This document shows positions 1 to 5,279 of a stretch of DNA of 5,383 nt, piece by piece. The stretch is from the NCBI GenBank assembly GCA_020058145.1, contig JAGVEP010000323.1, forward strand, positions 1-5,383, given 5' to 3'. Made by a program: the position numbers and the translations under genes. The notes below the pieces were generated by a model. The model made no database searches. It was not told where the DNA came from and worked only from the letters and a program-made list of their open reading frames with translations. The number at the start of each line of letters is the position of its first letter. Positions within the stretch are counted from its first letter, which is position 1. The stretch is from Phycisphaerae bacterium. GTDB lineage: Bacteria; Planctomycetota; Phycisphaerae; UBA1845; Fen-1342.

Positions 1-15
1 AGCGAGCGCGTCCGC

Positions 16-57
16 GGCGTCAGCGAGCGCGACCAGGCGGACGCACTCGCTGGCGCT
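16..57. repeat. Imperfect GC-rich inverted repeat
   Basis: Positions 16-31 pair with 42-57 around a 10-base loop (32-41): 13 Watson-Crick pairs, two G-T pairs and one mismatch. The 10-base AGCGAGCGCG at 1-10 recurs directly at 22-31, so the window edge may cut a longer repeat array. It is next to the larger palindrome at 84-135. Probably an intergenic repeat rather than a gene. Confidence 0.55.
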
Positions 58-83
58 TCGTGTTCTGAATGGTCGGCTGCCTG

Positions 84-135
84 GGGAGGGCGAAGCTCCG
101 GCCGAGCCGCGGCTCGCCAGGAGGCTCGCCCTCCC
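84..135. repeat. REP-like intergenic palindrome
   Basis: A 52-base imperfect palindrome. A perfect 10-bp outer stem (84-93 with 126-135) is followed by a 4-bp stem (96-99 with 120-123) and a 6-bp inner stem (103-108 with 111-116) centred on GC at 109-110. 21 of 25 possible pairs form. The motif GGGAGGGCGAAGCTCC...GGCTCGCC resembles a dispersed palindromic element I recall from many planctomycete genomes, where its translation gives spurious GEGEAPAEP-type peptides. That recollection needs a genome search. No T-tract follows, so it is not a typical intrinsic terminator for the + strand. Confidence 0.65.
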
Positions 136-700
136 GCGCGACGCCGGGGCTTTATTGAAACCGTTCTAACGCCCGTCCAACCCAGTCCGATAAGCTTGTT
201 CGTGGCCCTGCGGGCAGGACGCAGGGGACTGGGACGAGTGTCGGTGTCGTTAAGCCAGAGGGCCGGGTCTTGGGTTTTTGGGGTGGCGCGATCCAGTTCT
301 TGACTCGGCCTTCGGCTCGTGTTAAGCTAGCGATATTGAGAGTTGGATACGGACAGCAGCATGTCCGGGTCTTTGAGGCTACGCGAGAGAGGATAGGCGC
401 CAACCTGGATTAATAGTTTGGGCCAGTAGTGCCGAGCGCGGGGTTCGGCAGGGTTTGGTGCCGGCTGACGTGAGGGTTCTGAAGGCATGGACGCCCTCAG
501 CAGCAGGTTTTGGAGGCAGAGCGGCCGGCCGCCGGGCGCGCGCCCGGACGGCCAGGCATGGGGGATTTTCGCGCCCACGGCGCGGCGAATCCGGGGGAGT
601 TTCTGTGGTACACATCCAGCGATTTCGGTCGCGAATCGGCGGTCTTATCGCCATCGAGTGATGGCGGATTGTGTTTTGGCCACGCGGCTGGCTAAAGAAG
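136..700. other. Intergenic region without convincing gene
   Basis: Several short open frames exist on both strands, including one of 83 codons on the minus strand (403-152) and one of 68 codons on the plus strand (455-661). None has a good ribosome site or a recognisable protein sequence, and they overlap one another. The stretch is somewhat less GC-rich at 150-450. No tRNA or rRNA is recognisable. The promoter for the downstream gene should lie here but I cannot place it confidently. Confidence 0.5.
649..666 (+). promoter_or_regulatory. Short perfect hairpin in the leader
   Basis: Seven base pairs (649-655 with 660-666) close a GAGT tetraloop. The hairpin ends 34 nt before the Shine-Dalgarno sequence, so it would lie in the 5' leader if transcription begins upstream. 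It does not mask the ribosome site. Role unknown: mRNA stabilisation or chance. Confidence 0.35.
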
Positions 701-706
701 AAGGAG
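701..706 (+). promoter_or_regulatory. Ribosome binding site of the large secreted protein gene
   Basis: AAGGAG sits in a purine-rich run (694-706) and ends 7 nt before ATG 714. It is only 4 nt from the alternative GTG 711, so it argues for the ATG start. Confidence 0.8.
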
Positions 707-713
707 TTTCGTG

Positions 714-773
714 ATGAGAAGAGCGTTTTGTATCCTGGGCGTCCTGCTTGCAGCGGCAAGCCTGGCGCCCGCA
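714..773 (+). other. Sec signal peptide (residues 1-20)
   Basis: The N-terminus reads MRRAFCILGVLLAAASLAPA followed by Q-V-S-E. It has two arginines, a hydrophobic core (residues 4-17) and an A-P-A site predicting signal peptidase I cleavage after residue 20. The only early cysteine (C6) is inside the hydrophobic core and not in a lipobox, so a lipoprotein is unlikely. There is no twin-arginine consensus beyond the two basic residues. The protein should be exported and its cysteines oxidised outside the cytoplasm. Confidence 0.9.
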
Positions 774-3700
774 CAAGTGTCGGAGCAGGATTTCACTGGC
801 GTTACCGACGTGAATCCCTCCCAGGTGCTGGAGAAACAGGCCAACGACCTGGATGAGGAAAGCGCCAAGCTGGCGGAGGCGGGCCTGCTCGACAACCCCC
901 CGCCGGAGGATGAGACGTTTGCGGCCTGCGCGGGTGACAAGGACATCAACGGTGTTGGTACCACCACAACCACGATTCTGCTCAGCACCGGCGCGCAGGA
1001 TCGGCGCGTCACGAGTATCTACCTGGCGTCAGAGTTTGCGTGCACGGGCGGGGTGATCAGCGGCATGCGCTACTACGTTTCCACGGCCCCAGGCCTGCCG
1101 CTGACCAACCTGACTATCCGACTCCGGCATACGACGGCCACGAGTTATCCTACGCCGGCCTGCTTCGATCCGAACGCCGCGGCCTGGACATTGTGCTACC
1201 AGGCCACGACCACAATCTCGACCACCGGGTGGTACACCTTCGCGTTCAGCACAACCTTCACTTACAACGGCGTCGACAACCTCGAAGTGGATTTCAGCTT
1301 CAACAACGCGAGCACGTTGGGTGCCGGAAGCGTGTACTCCTTCACGGGCTCGCCCACCTATCGCACGATTTACTCGTCCAGCGCGAGCGCGAACGGCGAC
1401 CCGTTGCTTTGGGGCTGTGCGCCACCGACGGTGACACGATCCAGTACGGTCCCGCGTGCCCAGTTCATCTTCCCGCCGGCCTACGGCGCGTGCTGCTTCG
1501 CCGACGCGAGCTGCGTCGAGATGTTTCAGGCGGACTGCATTCTCGCCGGCGGCGAGTTCAAGGGCCACGAGACCATGTGTGCTACCACCACCTGCCTCCT
1601 GCGGGTGTATCTCTTTGACCTTGACACGAACCCCGGCTGGACCATGCAAGGCGAATGGCAATATGGCCCGCCGTTGGGTTTGAGTTGCGGTACCGGCAAA
1701 TTCGATCCCAACGCCGCCTACTCGGGCGTCAATGTCTACGGCTACGATCTGACCGGTCTGGGCGCGCAACTCGGCTGCTACGAAATTAGCATGACCACGA
1801 CCGATTATCTGACCACGGCGGCCATCAACTGCACCGGCTTCACTAACATCAACCTGCGGTTCCGGCGGTGGCTCGGTGTCGAGAGCGCCTCGTTTGACCA
1901 TGTGTACATCGATGTTTCGAACAACGGAACAACCTGGACCCAGGTCTGGACCAACGTCGCAACGACGATCAACGAGAATGCGTGGTCCCTCCAGTCGTAC
2001 GACATCTCGGCGGTGGCGAACAACCAGGCGACCGTCTACATCCGGTGGGGGATGGGGACGACCGACAGCAGCGTCGTGTACCAGGGCTGGAACATCGACG
2101 ATGTTTCGATCTGGGGCATCGCGCTGCCTCCGACGGGCGCGTGCTGCGTGGCCGGCACTTGCATGCCGGATCAGGATCCAGTCTATTGCACGGAGACGTT
2201 GGGCGGCATCTACCTCGGCAATGGCAGCGACTGCGACCCCGATCCTTGCATCGGGCGTTGCTGCTACCCGGACGGAAGCTGCCTCGTGCAGGCGATAACG
2301 GAGTGTACCGGCGTCTACACTCCCGCCGGCACTTGCGGACCGCCGAACCCCTGCCCGCAGCCTGGGGCGTGCTGCAGCGCCACCGGCGGGTGCTACATGA
2401 GCACGGTTATCGCTCCCGGTGACTGTGTTCCAGGCGACACCTACTGGGGCGACAACACGGACTGCGATCCGAACCCCTGCCCGCAGCCCCGTCGCTGCTG
2501 CTACCCGGATGGGACCTGCGATCTCCGTCAAGCCGCGGATTGCACCGCGCTGGGCGGCGTGCCCGGCGCGGTCGGCAGCAACTGCGACCCCGTTCCGAAC
2601 TACGTCGCGGTCACGTGCGGCAACGCGCTGGAGGACATCTCCGTCATCGGCACGCCAGGACCCACCGGCGACGACGCCGGTGTTACGGCGGCGATTGGCT
2701 TCACTTTCAACTTCTACGGCACAGCCTACACGACGGTCTGGATGTGTACGAACGGGTTCCTGCAGTTCGGCGGGGCCAATAACACGACCTACACGGACGT
2801 CGCTTTGCCGAGCACCGCGATCCCCAACAACATGATCGCGGTTCTGTGGGATGACTACAACGTGACCGGCGCCGGCCAGACCGACTATATCATGCTCGGC
2901 GACCCGAACACGGGCACGGCTCGTTTTATTGCCCAATGGACCACCGTTCCGCAGTACAGCGGCACAGATGCGAACACGTTCCAGGCGATTCTGTACCAGG
3001 AAACAGGCTGCATCGAGCTGCGCTATGGCGCCTACGCCACTACCGACTTCCACGCCGGCGTGGAGAATTCCACGGGCACCGTGGGTCGTGACGTGACGGG
3101 CATGGTCGCGCAGAACGGCTGCATTTCGCTGTGCCCCGGCTTTGATCCGCCGTGCCCGCAGCCCGGTGCGTGCTGCAGCGACGCGGGTGGGTGCTACATG
3201 AGCACGGTTACCTCCCCCGGTGACTGTGTTCCAGGCGACACCTACTGGGGCAACAACACGGATTGCGATCCGAACCCCTGCCCGCAGCCGGGTGCCTGCT
3301 GCTTCCTGGATGGGAGCTGCGAGGTCCTGCTGTCGTCGGATTGCGCGGCCCTCTACGGCACGTACATGGGTGTTGGCACGACGTGCAGCCCCGTGAATCC
3401 CTGCCCGCCGCCGTGCGTCGTGTGCCCGCCGGAAGGCGTTCTCGAAGGCGAGCCGGCCTGCTACAACGGTTACGTTGACAACTACGACGGCGGCTGCAAT
3501 TCCACGCCTAACATCTTCTTCCCGATCTACTGCGGTGAGACGATCTGCGGTACCGGCGGCAACTTCCTGAGCGGCACCGGCGTCCAGACGCGCGACACCG
3601 ACTGGTATCAGGTCGACACGACTAGCCCGACCATCTTCACCTGGGCGGTGACGGCCACCTTCCCGGCCCTCATCGGCCTGATCCAACAGACGGTCCCCGG

Positions 3701-5123
3701 CGTGCCGGGTTGCGCGAACATCACCGGATACGTCAGCCCGTCGTTCACCACCACGGCATGCGTGCTCGGCAGCGTAACGACGGTCTGCATGCCCGCCGGC
3801 ACGTACTACTTCTTCGTGGCGACTTCGGGCTTCAGCGGCATCCCCTGCAACTCGCCGTACGTCGCGACGCTCACGTGCGGACCATGCCCAATCGGCGCCT
3901 GCTGCTACCCGGATGGGTCTTGCGCCCAGACATACCAGATGGACTGCACCGGCGGAACCTGGCACGGCGAATGGACGACTTGCGAGCCGAATCCGTGCCC
4001 GCAGGTGCCGCCGAACGACGAGTGCGCGACCGCGATTCCGATTGGCGAAGTGACCGATCTGCCGTTTGACACCACGCTGGCGACGACGAGCAACATCGGC
4101 ACGCACGTCATCTACAAGGACATCTTCTACTGCTACACGGCCTCGTGTACGGGTGTGGCGACGATTGACCTGTGCTTCACGCCGTACTTTGACACCAAGC
4201 TCGCCGTCTGGGACGGGTGTGTGTGCCCGCCGACTGTGGAGCTCGCCTACTGCGACGACAGCGGCCCGGTGACCTGCACCGCGTCGACGCTGCTGTCATC
4301 GGTAAAGGTCTACGTGCATGCCGGACAGCAGTACCTGATCCAGGTCGGTGCCTACAGCTCTACCGGTGGCGGCGCCGGGGACCTGACGATTACCTGCGAC
4401 CCGGCGGACTACCTGTTCGGTTCCGCCACCGACACCGAGGTCGATGACGACGGTGGCGGATGGGCTGATCCCAACGGACTGGTGTGGTTCCTCTATCCGA
4501 ACAACTGGTGGAATCAGTGGTGGCCGAACGACTTCTGGCCGTATCGGCAGAAGCTCGTGATCATCAACTTCACCATCCAGTACACGGGCGCCGCGCCAGT
4601 GATCGCGTTCAACTACGCCTCTGAGTTGTGGTTGGATCCGGTCAACCCGCCGCTACCTGTGGACGACGCATTTGTCGTACGTGTGCCCGTTCCGACGCTC
4701 ACGGGGCCGGGCACCTACGAGTTCCAGACGCTGCTGCCGTTCTGCCCGCGATGGGTATCGGTTGACATCCAGGGCACCCTCGTCTGGATCCAGGGCACCA
4801 TTATCCACGAGTGTCTGCCGCCGGTGCCTGGCGCTTGCTGCGTATCGGGCGGCATCTGCCAGCAGTTGACGCAGGAGGACTGCCTTGCACAGAGTGGCAC
4901 GTGGCACGGCGGACCGTGTGTGCCGTGCATGTGCGCCACCTGTGTGGGCGACGCCGACTGCAACGGGATCATCGAGTTCGAGGACATAAACCCGTTTGTT
5001 GCCGCCATTTCCGGCGGCGTCCCGTGCAATTTCGACAACTGCGACTGCAACTGCGACGGGGTCATCGACTTCGAGGACATCAACCCGTTTGTCGCGCTGA
5101 TCTCCACGGGCACATGCCCGTAG
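714..5123 (+). CDS. Large secreted Cys-rich multidomain protein with C-terminal dockerin-like domain (function unknown)
   Basis: The gene encodes 1469 residues ending at TAG 5121-5123. The reading frame is supported by an ideal signal peptide, regular cysteine modules and a recognisable C-terminus. Domain order: signal peptide 1-20; beta domain 21-257; Cys module 258-294; jelly-roll/MAM-like 295-474; four Cys modules 475-628; nidogen-like 629-817; two Cys modules 818-897; PPC-like 898-1060; Cys module 1061-1095; PPC-like 1098-1233; Trp-rich beta domain 1234-1372; Cys module 1373-1405; two EF-hand-type loops 1413-1424 and 1444-1455. I see no catalytic motif, no membrane anchor after the signal peptide and no lipobox. 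ATG 714 is preferred over the adjacent in-frame GTG 711 because the AAGGAG at 701-706 lies 7 nt before ATG but only 4 nt before GTG. Inference: an exported structural, adhesive or binding protein, probably disulfide- and calcium-stabilised. I do not know a named homologue; similar architectures are familiar from planctomycete proteomes. Confidence 0.93.
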   Translation: MRRAFCILGVLLAAASLAPAQVSEQDFTGVTDVNPSQVLEKQANDLDEESAKLAEAGLLDNPPPEDETFAACAGDKDINGVGTTTTTILLSTGAQDRRVTSIYLASEFACTGGVISGMRYYVSTAPGLPLTNLTIRLRHTTATSYPTPACFDPNAAAWTLCYQATTTISTTGWYTFAFSTTFTYNGVDNLEVDFSFNNASTLGAGSVYSFTGSPTYRTIYSSSASANGDPLLWGCAPPTVTRSSTVPRAQFIFPPAYGACCFADASCVEMFQADCILAGGEFKGHETMCATTTCLLRVYLFDLDTNPGWTMQGEWQYGPPLGLSCGTGKFDPNAAYSGVNVYGYDLTGLGAQLGCYEISMTTTDYLTTAAINCTGFTNINLRFRRWLGVESASFDHVYIDVSNNGTTWTQVWTNVATTINENAWSLQSYDISAVANNQATVYIRWGMGTTDSSVVYQGWNIDDVSIWGIALPPTGACCVAGTCMPDQDPVYCTETLGGIYLGNGSDCDPDPCIGRCCYPDGSCLVQAITECTGVYTPAGTCGPPNPCPQPGACCSATGGCYMSTVIAPGDCVPGDTYWGDNTDCDPNPCPQPRRCCYPDGTCDLRQAADCTALGGVPGAVGSNCDPVPNYVAVTCGNALEDISVIGTPGPTGDDAGVTAAIGFTFNFYGTAYTTVWMCTNGFLQFGGANNTTYTDVALPSTAIPNNMIAVLWDDYNVTGAGQTDYIMLGDPNTGTARFIAQWTTVPQYSGTDANTFQAILYQETGCIELRYGAYATTDFHAGVENSTGTVGRDVTGMVAQNGCISLCPGFDPPCPQPGACCSDAGGCYMSTVTSPGDCVPGDTYWGNNTDCDPNPCPQPGACCFLDGSCEVLLSSDCAALYGTYMGVGTTCSPVNPCPPPCVVCPPEGVLEGEPACYNGYVDNYDGGCNSTPNIFFPIYCGETICGTGGNFLSGTGVQTRDTDWYQVDTTSPTIFTWAVTATFPALIGLIQQTVPGVPGCANITGYVSPSFTTTACVLGSVTTVCMPAGTYYFFVATSGFSGIPCNSPYVATLTCGPCPIGACCYPDGSCAQTYQMDCTGGTWHGEWTTCEPNPCPQVPPNDECATAIPIGEVTDLPFDTTLATTSNIGTHVIYKDIFYCYTASCTGVATIDLCFTPYFDTKLAVWDGCVCPPTVELAYCDDSGPVTCTASTLLSSVKVYVHAGQQYLIQVGAYSSTGGGAGDLTITCDPADYLFGSATDTEVDDDGGGWADPNGLVWFLYPNNWWNQWWPNDFWPYRQKLVIINFTIQYTGAAPVIAFNYASELWLDPVNPPLPVDDAFVVRVPVPTLTGPGTYEFQTLLPFCPRWVSVDIQGTLVWIQGTIIHECLPPVPGACCVSGGICQQLTQEDCLAQSGTWHGGPCVPCMCATCVGDADCNGIIEFEDINPFVAAISGGVPCNFDNCDCNCDGVIDFEDINPFVALISTGTCP
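774..1484 (+). other. N-terminal beta-rich domain (residues 21-257), unclassified
   Basis: A short charged linker (about residues 21-70, rich in E, D, K and A, possibly helical) leads into a Thr/Ser/Tyr-rich region with alternating hydrophobic residues, typical of beta strands. It includes phrases such as TSIYLASEF, NLTIRLRHT and GWYTFAFSTTFTYNG, and the later NLEVDFSFNN. This resembles beta-sandwich repeats common in secreted bacterial proteins, but I cannot assign a named family. It ends at the first cysteine module. Confidence 0.5.
1485..1595 (+). repeat. Cysteine module M1 (residues 258-294)
   Basis: First copy of the six-cysteine module, spacing CC-x5-C-x7-C-x13-C-x4-C. It starts GACCFADASC and stands alone between the N-terminal beta domain and the jelly-roll domain. 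It is the most diverged at its end (CATTTC instead of C.PNPC). Confidence 0.8.
1596..2135 (+). other. Jelly-roll / MAM-like beta domain (residues 295-474)
   Basis: The segment opens with FDLDTNPGWTMQGEWQYG and ends with YQGWNIDDVSIWG. In between come DHVYIDVSNNGTTWTQVW and TVYIRWGMGTTDSS. This order (GW...W..G, then VSNNG..W..VW, then a closing W.IDDV.I strand) is characteristic of MAM-like or concanavalin-type jelly rolls found in bacterial exoproteases and adhesins. Such domains often bind carbohydrate or protein. A function here is inferred only from the fold. Confidence 0.6.
2136..2597 (+). repeat. Block of four near-tandem cysteine modules M2-M5 (residues 475-628)
   Basis: Four modules lie almost head to tail: M2 2136-2249, M3 2253-2354, M4 2364-2480 and M5 2490-2597. 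M3 and M4 end in a NPC-PQP linker. M2 has shifted spacing (CC-x4-C-x8-C). M4 has a longer second loop (x10). M3 and M5 share the opening CCYPDG. M5 lacks the sixth cysteine at its usual place: its CDPVP is followed by N, and the next cysteine comes nine residues after the P, inside the following domain. Each module probably forms three disulfides (inference). Together they would make a rod-like spacer between the jelly-roll and nidogen-like domains. Confidence 0.85.
2598..3164 (+). other. Nidogen-like beta domain (residues 629-817)
   Basis: The region contains IGFTFNFYGTAYTTVWMCTN followed by GFLQFGG, then MIAVLWDDYNV, FIAQWTTVPQYSG, NTFQAILYQETGCIELRYG and FHAGVENSTGTVGRD. The chain 'F.FYG..Y..V....NGFLQFG', 'A.LWDD', 'FQAILY..G.IE..YG' and 'G.EN..G' is the pattern of nidogen-type extracellular domains and related bacterial beta sandwiches. 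A short Cys-containing tail (LCPGFDPPCPQP) connects it to M6. A role in binding is inferred only. Confidence 0.6.
3165..3404 (+). repeat. Cysteine modules M6-M7 (residues 818-897)
   Basis: M6 (3165-3281) and M7 (3291-3404) are joined by the same CPQPG linker as the first block. M6 is almost a copy of M4: 115 of 126 aligned bases match, including a 36-base identical run (2415-2450 and 3216-3251). M7 keeps canonical spacing (CC-x5-C-x7-C-x13-C-x5-C) and is followed by a proline/cysteine-rich stretch (CPPPCVVCPPEG). Confidence 0.85.
3405..3893 (+). other. PPC-like beta domain (residues 898-1060)
   Basis: The order CPPEGVLEGEPACYNGYVDN, then GGCNSTP, CGETICGTGG, then RDTDWYQVDT, a strand-rich middle, and CMPAGTYYFFVATSGFSGIP before a closing YVATLTC matches bacterial pre-peptidase C-terminal (PPC)-like beta domains. 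The 'D.DWY.V' and 'AGTYYFFV' segments are diagnostic. From memory, the version opening with 'EGEP.C..GYVD.Y.GGCNS' recurs in planctomycete exported proteins. Function unknown. Confidence 0.6.
3894..3998 (+). repeat. Cysteine module M8 (residues 1061-1095)
   Basis: A textbook copy: GACCYPDGSC, then QMDC, WTTC and EPNPC, spacing CC-x5-C-x7-C-x11-C-x4-C. It separates the two PPC-like domains. The TGGTWHG phrase recurs in M9 as SGTWHG. Confidence 0.85.
4005..4412 (+). other. Second PPC-like domain with NDEC start (residues 1098-1233)
   Basis: It begins VPPNDECATAIPIGEV, the usual opening of a PPC-like subclass in which 'NDxC..A..I' precedes the first strand. It continues with KDIFYCYTASCTG, FDTKLAVWDGCVCP, LAYCDDSG and the strand YLIQVGAYSSTGGGAGDLTI. 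The paired 'D.FY.Y', 'FDTKLAVWDGC', 'CDD' and 'Y.IQVG.Y' elements make the assignment fairly clear. It differs in sequence from the first PPC-like domain, so this is not a recent duplication. Confidence 0.65.
4413..4829 (+). other. Trp-rich beta domain (residues 1234-1372), unclassified
   Basis: An acidic, glycine-rich start (TDTEVDDDGGGWADPNG) leads to WFLYPNNWWNQWWPNDFWPY, with five tryptophans within residues 1265-1275, then strand-like segments KLVIINFTIQYTG, AFVVRVPVP, YEFQTLLPF and WVSVDIQGTLVWIQGTIIHE. The last part resembles an immunoglobulin-like or dockerin-associated beta sandwich. I cannot name the family. The aromatic cluster suggests a ligand-contact surface such as carbohydrate binding, which is inference. 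The Asp run could bind calcium. Confidence 0.5.
4830..4928 (+). repeat. Cysteine module M9 (residues 1373-1405)
   Basis: The last copy, GACCVSGGIC...EDC...GGPCVPC, has a shortened final loop (x2 instead of x4-5). It links the Trp-rich domain to the dockerin-like tail. Confidence 0.8.
4929..5120 (+). other. C-terminal dockerin-like EF-hand pair, 'DINPFV' type (residues 1406-1469)
   Basis: Two 12-residue calcium loops are visible: DADCNGIIEFED (4950-4985, residues 1413-1424) and DCNCDGVIDFED (5043-5078, residues 1444-1455), each followed by INPFVA and a short helix ending in IS. Loop ligand positions 1, 3, 5 and 12 hold D/D/N/D and D/N/D/D. The two halves match at 41 of 51 aligned bases (4962-5012 and 5055-5105), so they arose by duplication. 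Known dockerin I domains have this two-loop layout and bind cohesins. From memory, the F.DINPFV variant recurs at the C-terminus of planctomycete exported proteins, where a cohesin partner is not established. Cysteines lie between the ligands, which is unlike classical dockerins. Confidence 0.8.
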
Positions 5124-5141
5124 GACAGCGCGGTGCGTGCT

Positions 5142-5161
5142 GGCCGACGTGCCTGTCGGCC
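5142..5161. repeat. Downstream hairpin 1
   Basis: A perfect 7-bp stem (5142-5148 with 5155-5161, GGCCGAC/GTCGGCC) has a 6-base loop and starts 18 nt after the stop codon. No T-tract follows. It may protect the 3' end of the transcript. Confidence 0.5.
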
Positions 5162-5168
5162 TGAGTGA

Positions 5169-5190
5169 CGGCCAGGCGCAATCCTGGCCG
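5169..5190. repeat. Downstream hairpin 2
   Basis: A perfect 8-bp stem (5169-5176 with 5183-5190, CGGCCAGG/CCTGGCCG) closes a 6-base loop. It has no T-tract. It follows hairpin 1 by 7 nt and shares a GGCC core with hairpins 1 and 3. Confidence 0.5.
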
Positions 5191-5204
5191 CGAATGACCC
5201 TGAC

Positions 5205-5243
5205 CCGCAGGCCGGCGGTATCTCCGCCGGCCTGCGGCGTTTT
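5205..5243 (+). terminator. Probable Rho-independent terminator
   Basis: A perfect 14-bp GC-rich stem (5205-5218 with 5224-5237) closes the loop TATCT, then GC-G and TTTT at 5240-5243. It starts 81 nt after the stop codon of the large gene. The T-tract is short, but the stem is very stable. It suggests that the gene is transcribed alone. Confidence 0.7.
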
Positions 5244-5279
5244 CCGCCCGACCGTTATGCCGAGGGTTGGTCGGGGCGG
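5244..5279. repeat. Downstream hairpin 4
   Basis: Positions 5244-5253 pair with 5269-5279, with one bulged G and a 15-base loop. It directly follows the TTTT of the terminator. In the minus direction it is followed by AAAACGCC rather than T residues, so it is not an obvious minus-strand terminator. It could be part of the same 3' structure or a separate intergenic repeat. Confidence 0.4.

Noticed and set aside
2..169. An open plus frame entering from the left edge and reading through the palindromes (contains GEGEAPAEPRLARRLALPR)
   Set aside because: The peptide is just the translation of the REP-like repeat, a common source of false gene calls.
300..328. A promoter-like pair TTGACT (300-305) and TAAGCT (323-328) with 17-base spacing
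   Set aside because: The -10 element matches the consensus at only three of six positions, and the site lies nearly 390 bases before the gene. In a GC-rich genome of unknown sigma preference this is not enough.
152..403. An 83-codon minus-strand open frame in the upstream region
   Set aside because: No ribosome site or family is visible, and the sequence reads like translated intergenic DNA. A genuine small gene cannot be fully excluded.
487..714. A 75-codon plus-strand open frame whose stop is close to the start of the large gene
   Set aside because: The peptide (MDALSSRFWRQSGRPPGARP...) is Arg/Gly-rich with no recognisable family and no good ribosome site. The near overlap with the gene start is probably chance.
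1029..4106. A 1025-codon open frame on the minus strand inside the large gene
   Set aside because: Its length comes from the GC-rich codon use of the sense gene, which keeps stop codons out of the antisense frame. The peptide is a low-complexity Arg/Ala/Val/Gly mix without domains, signal or ribosome site, whereas the sense frame has clear modules.
1485..4928. The regular repeats considered as a CRISPR array or as satellite DNA
   Set aside because: The repeated units are in frame, vary at codon third positions and encode a conserved cysteine pattern, so they are protein modules and not a DNA-level array.
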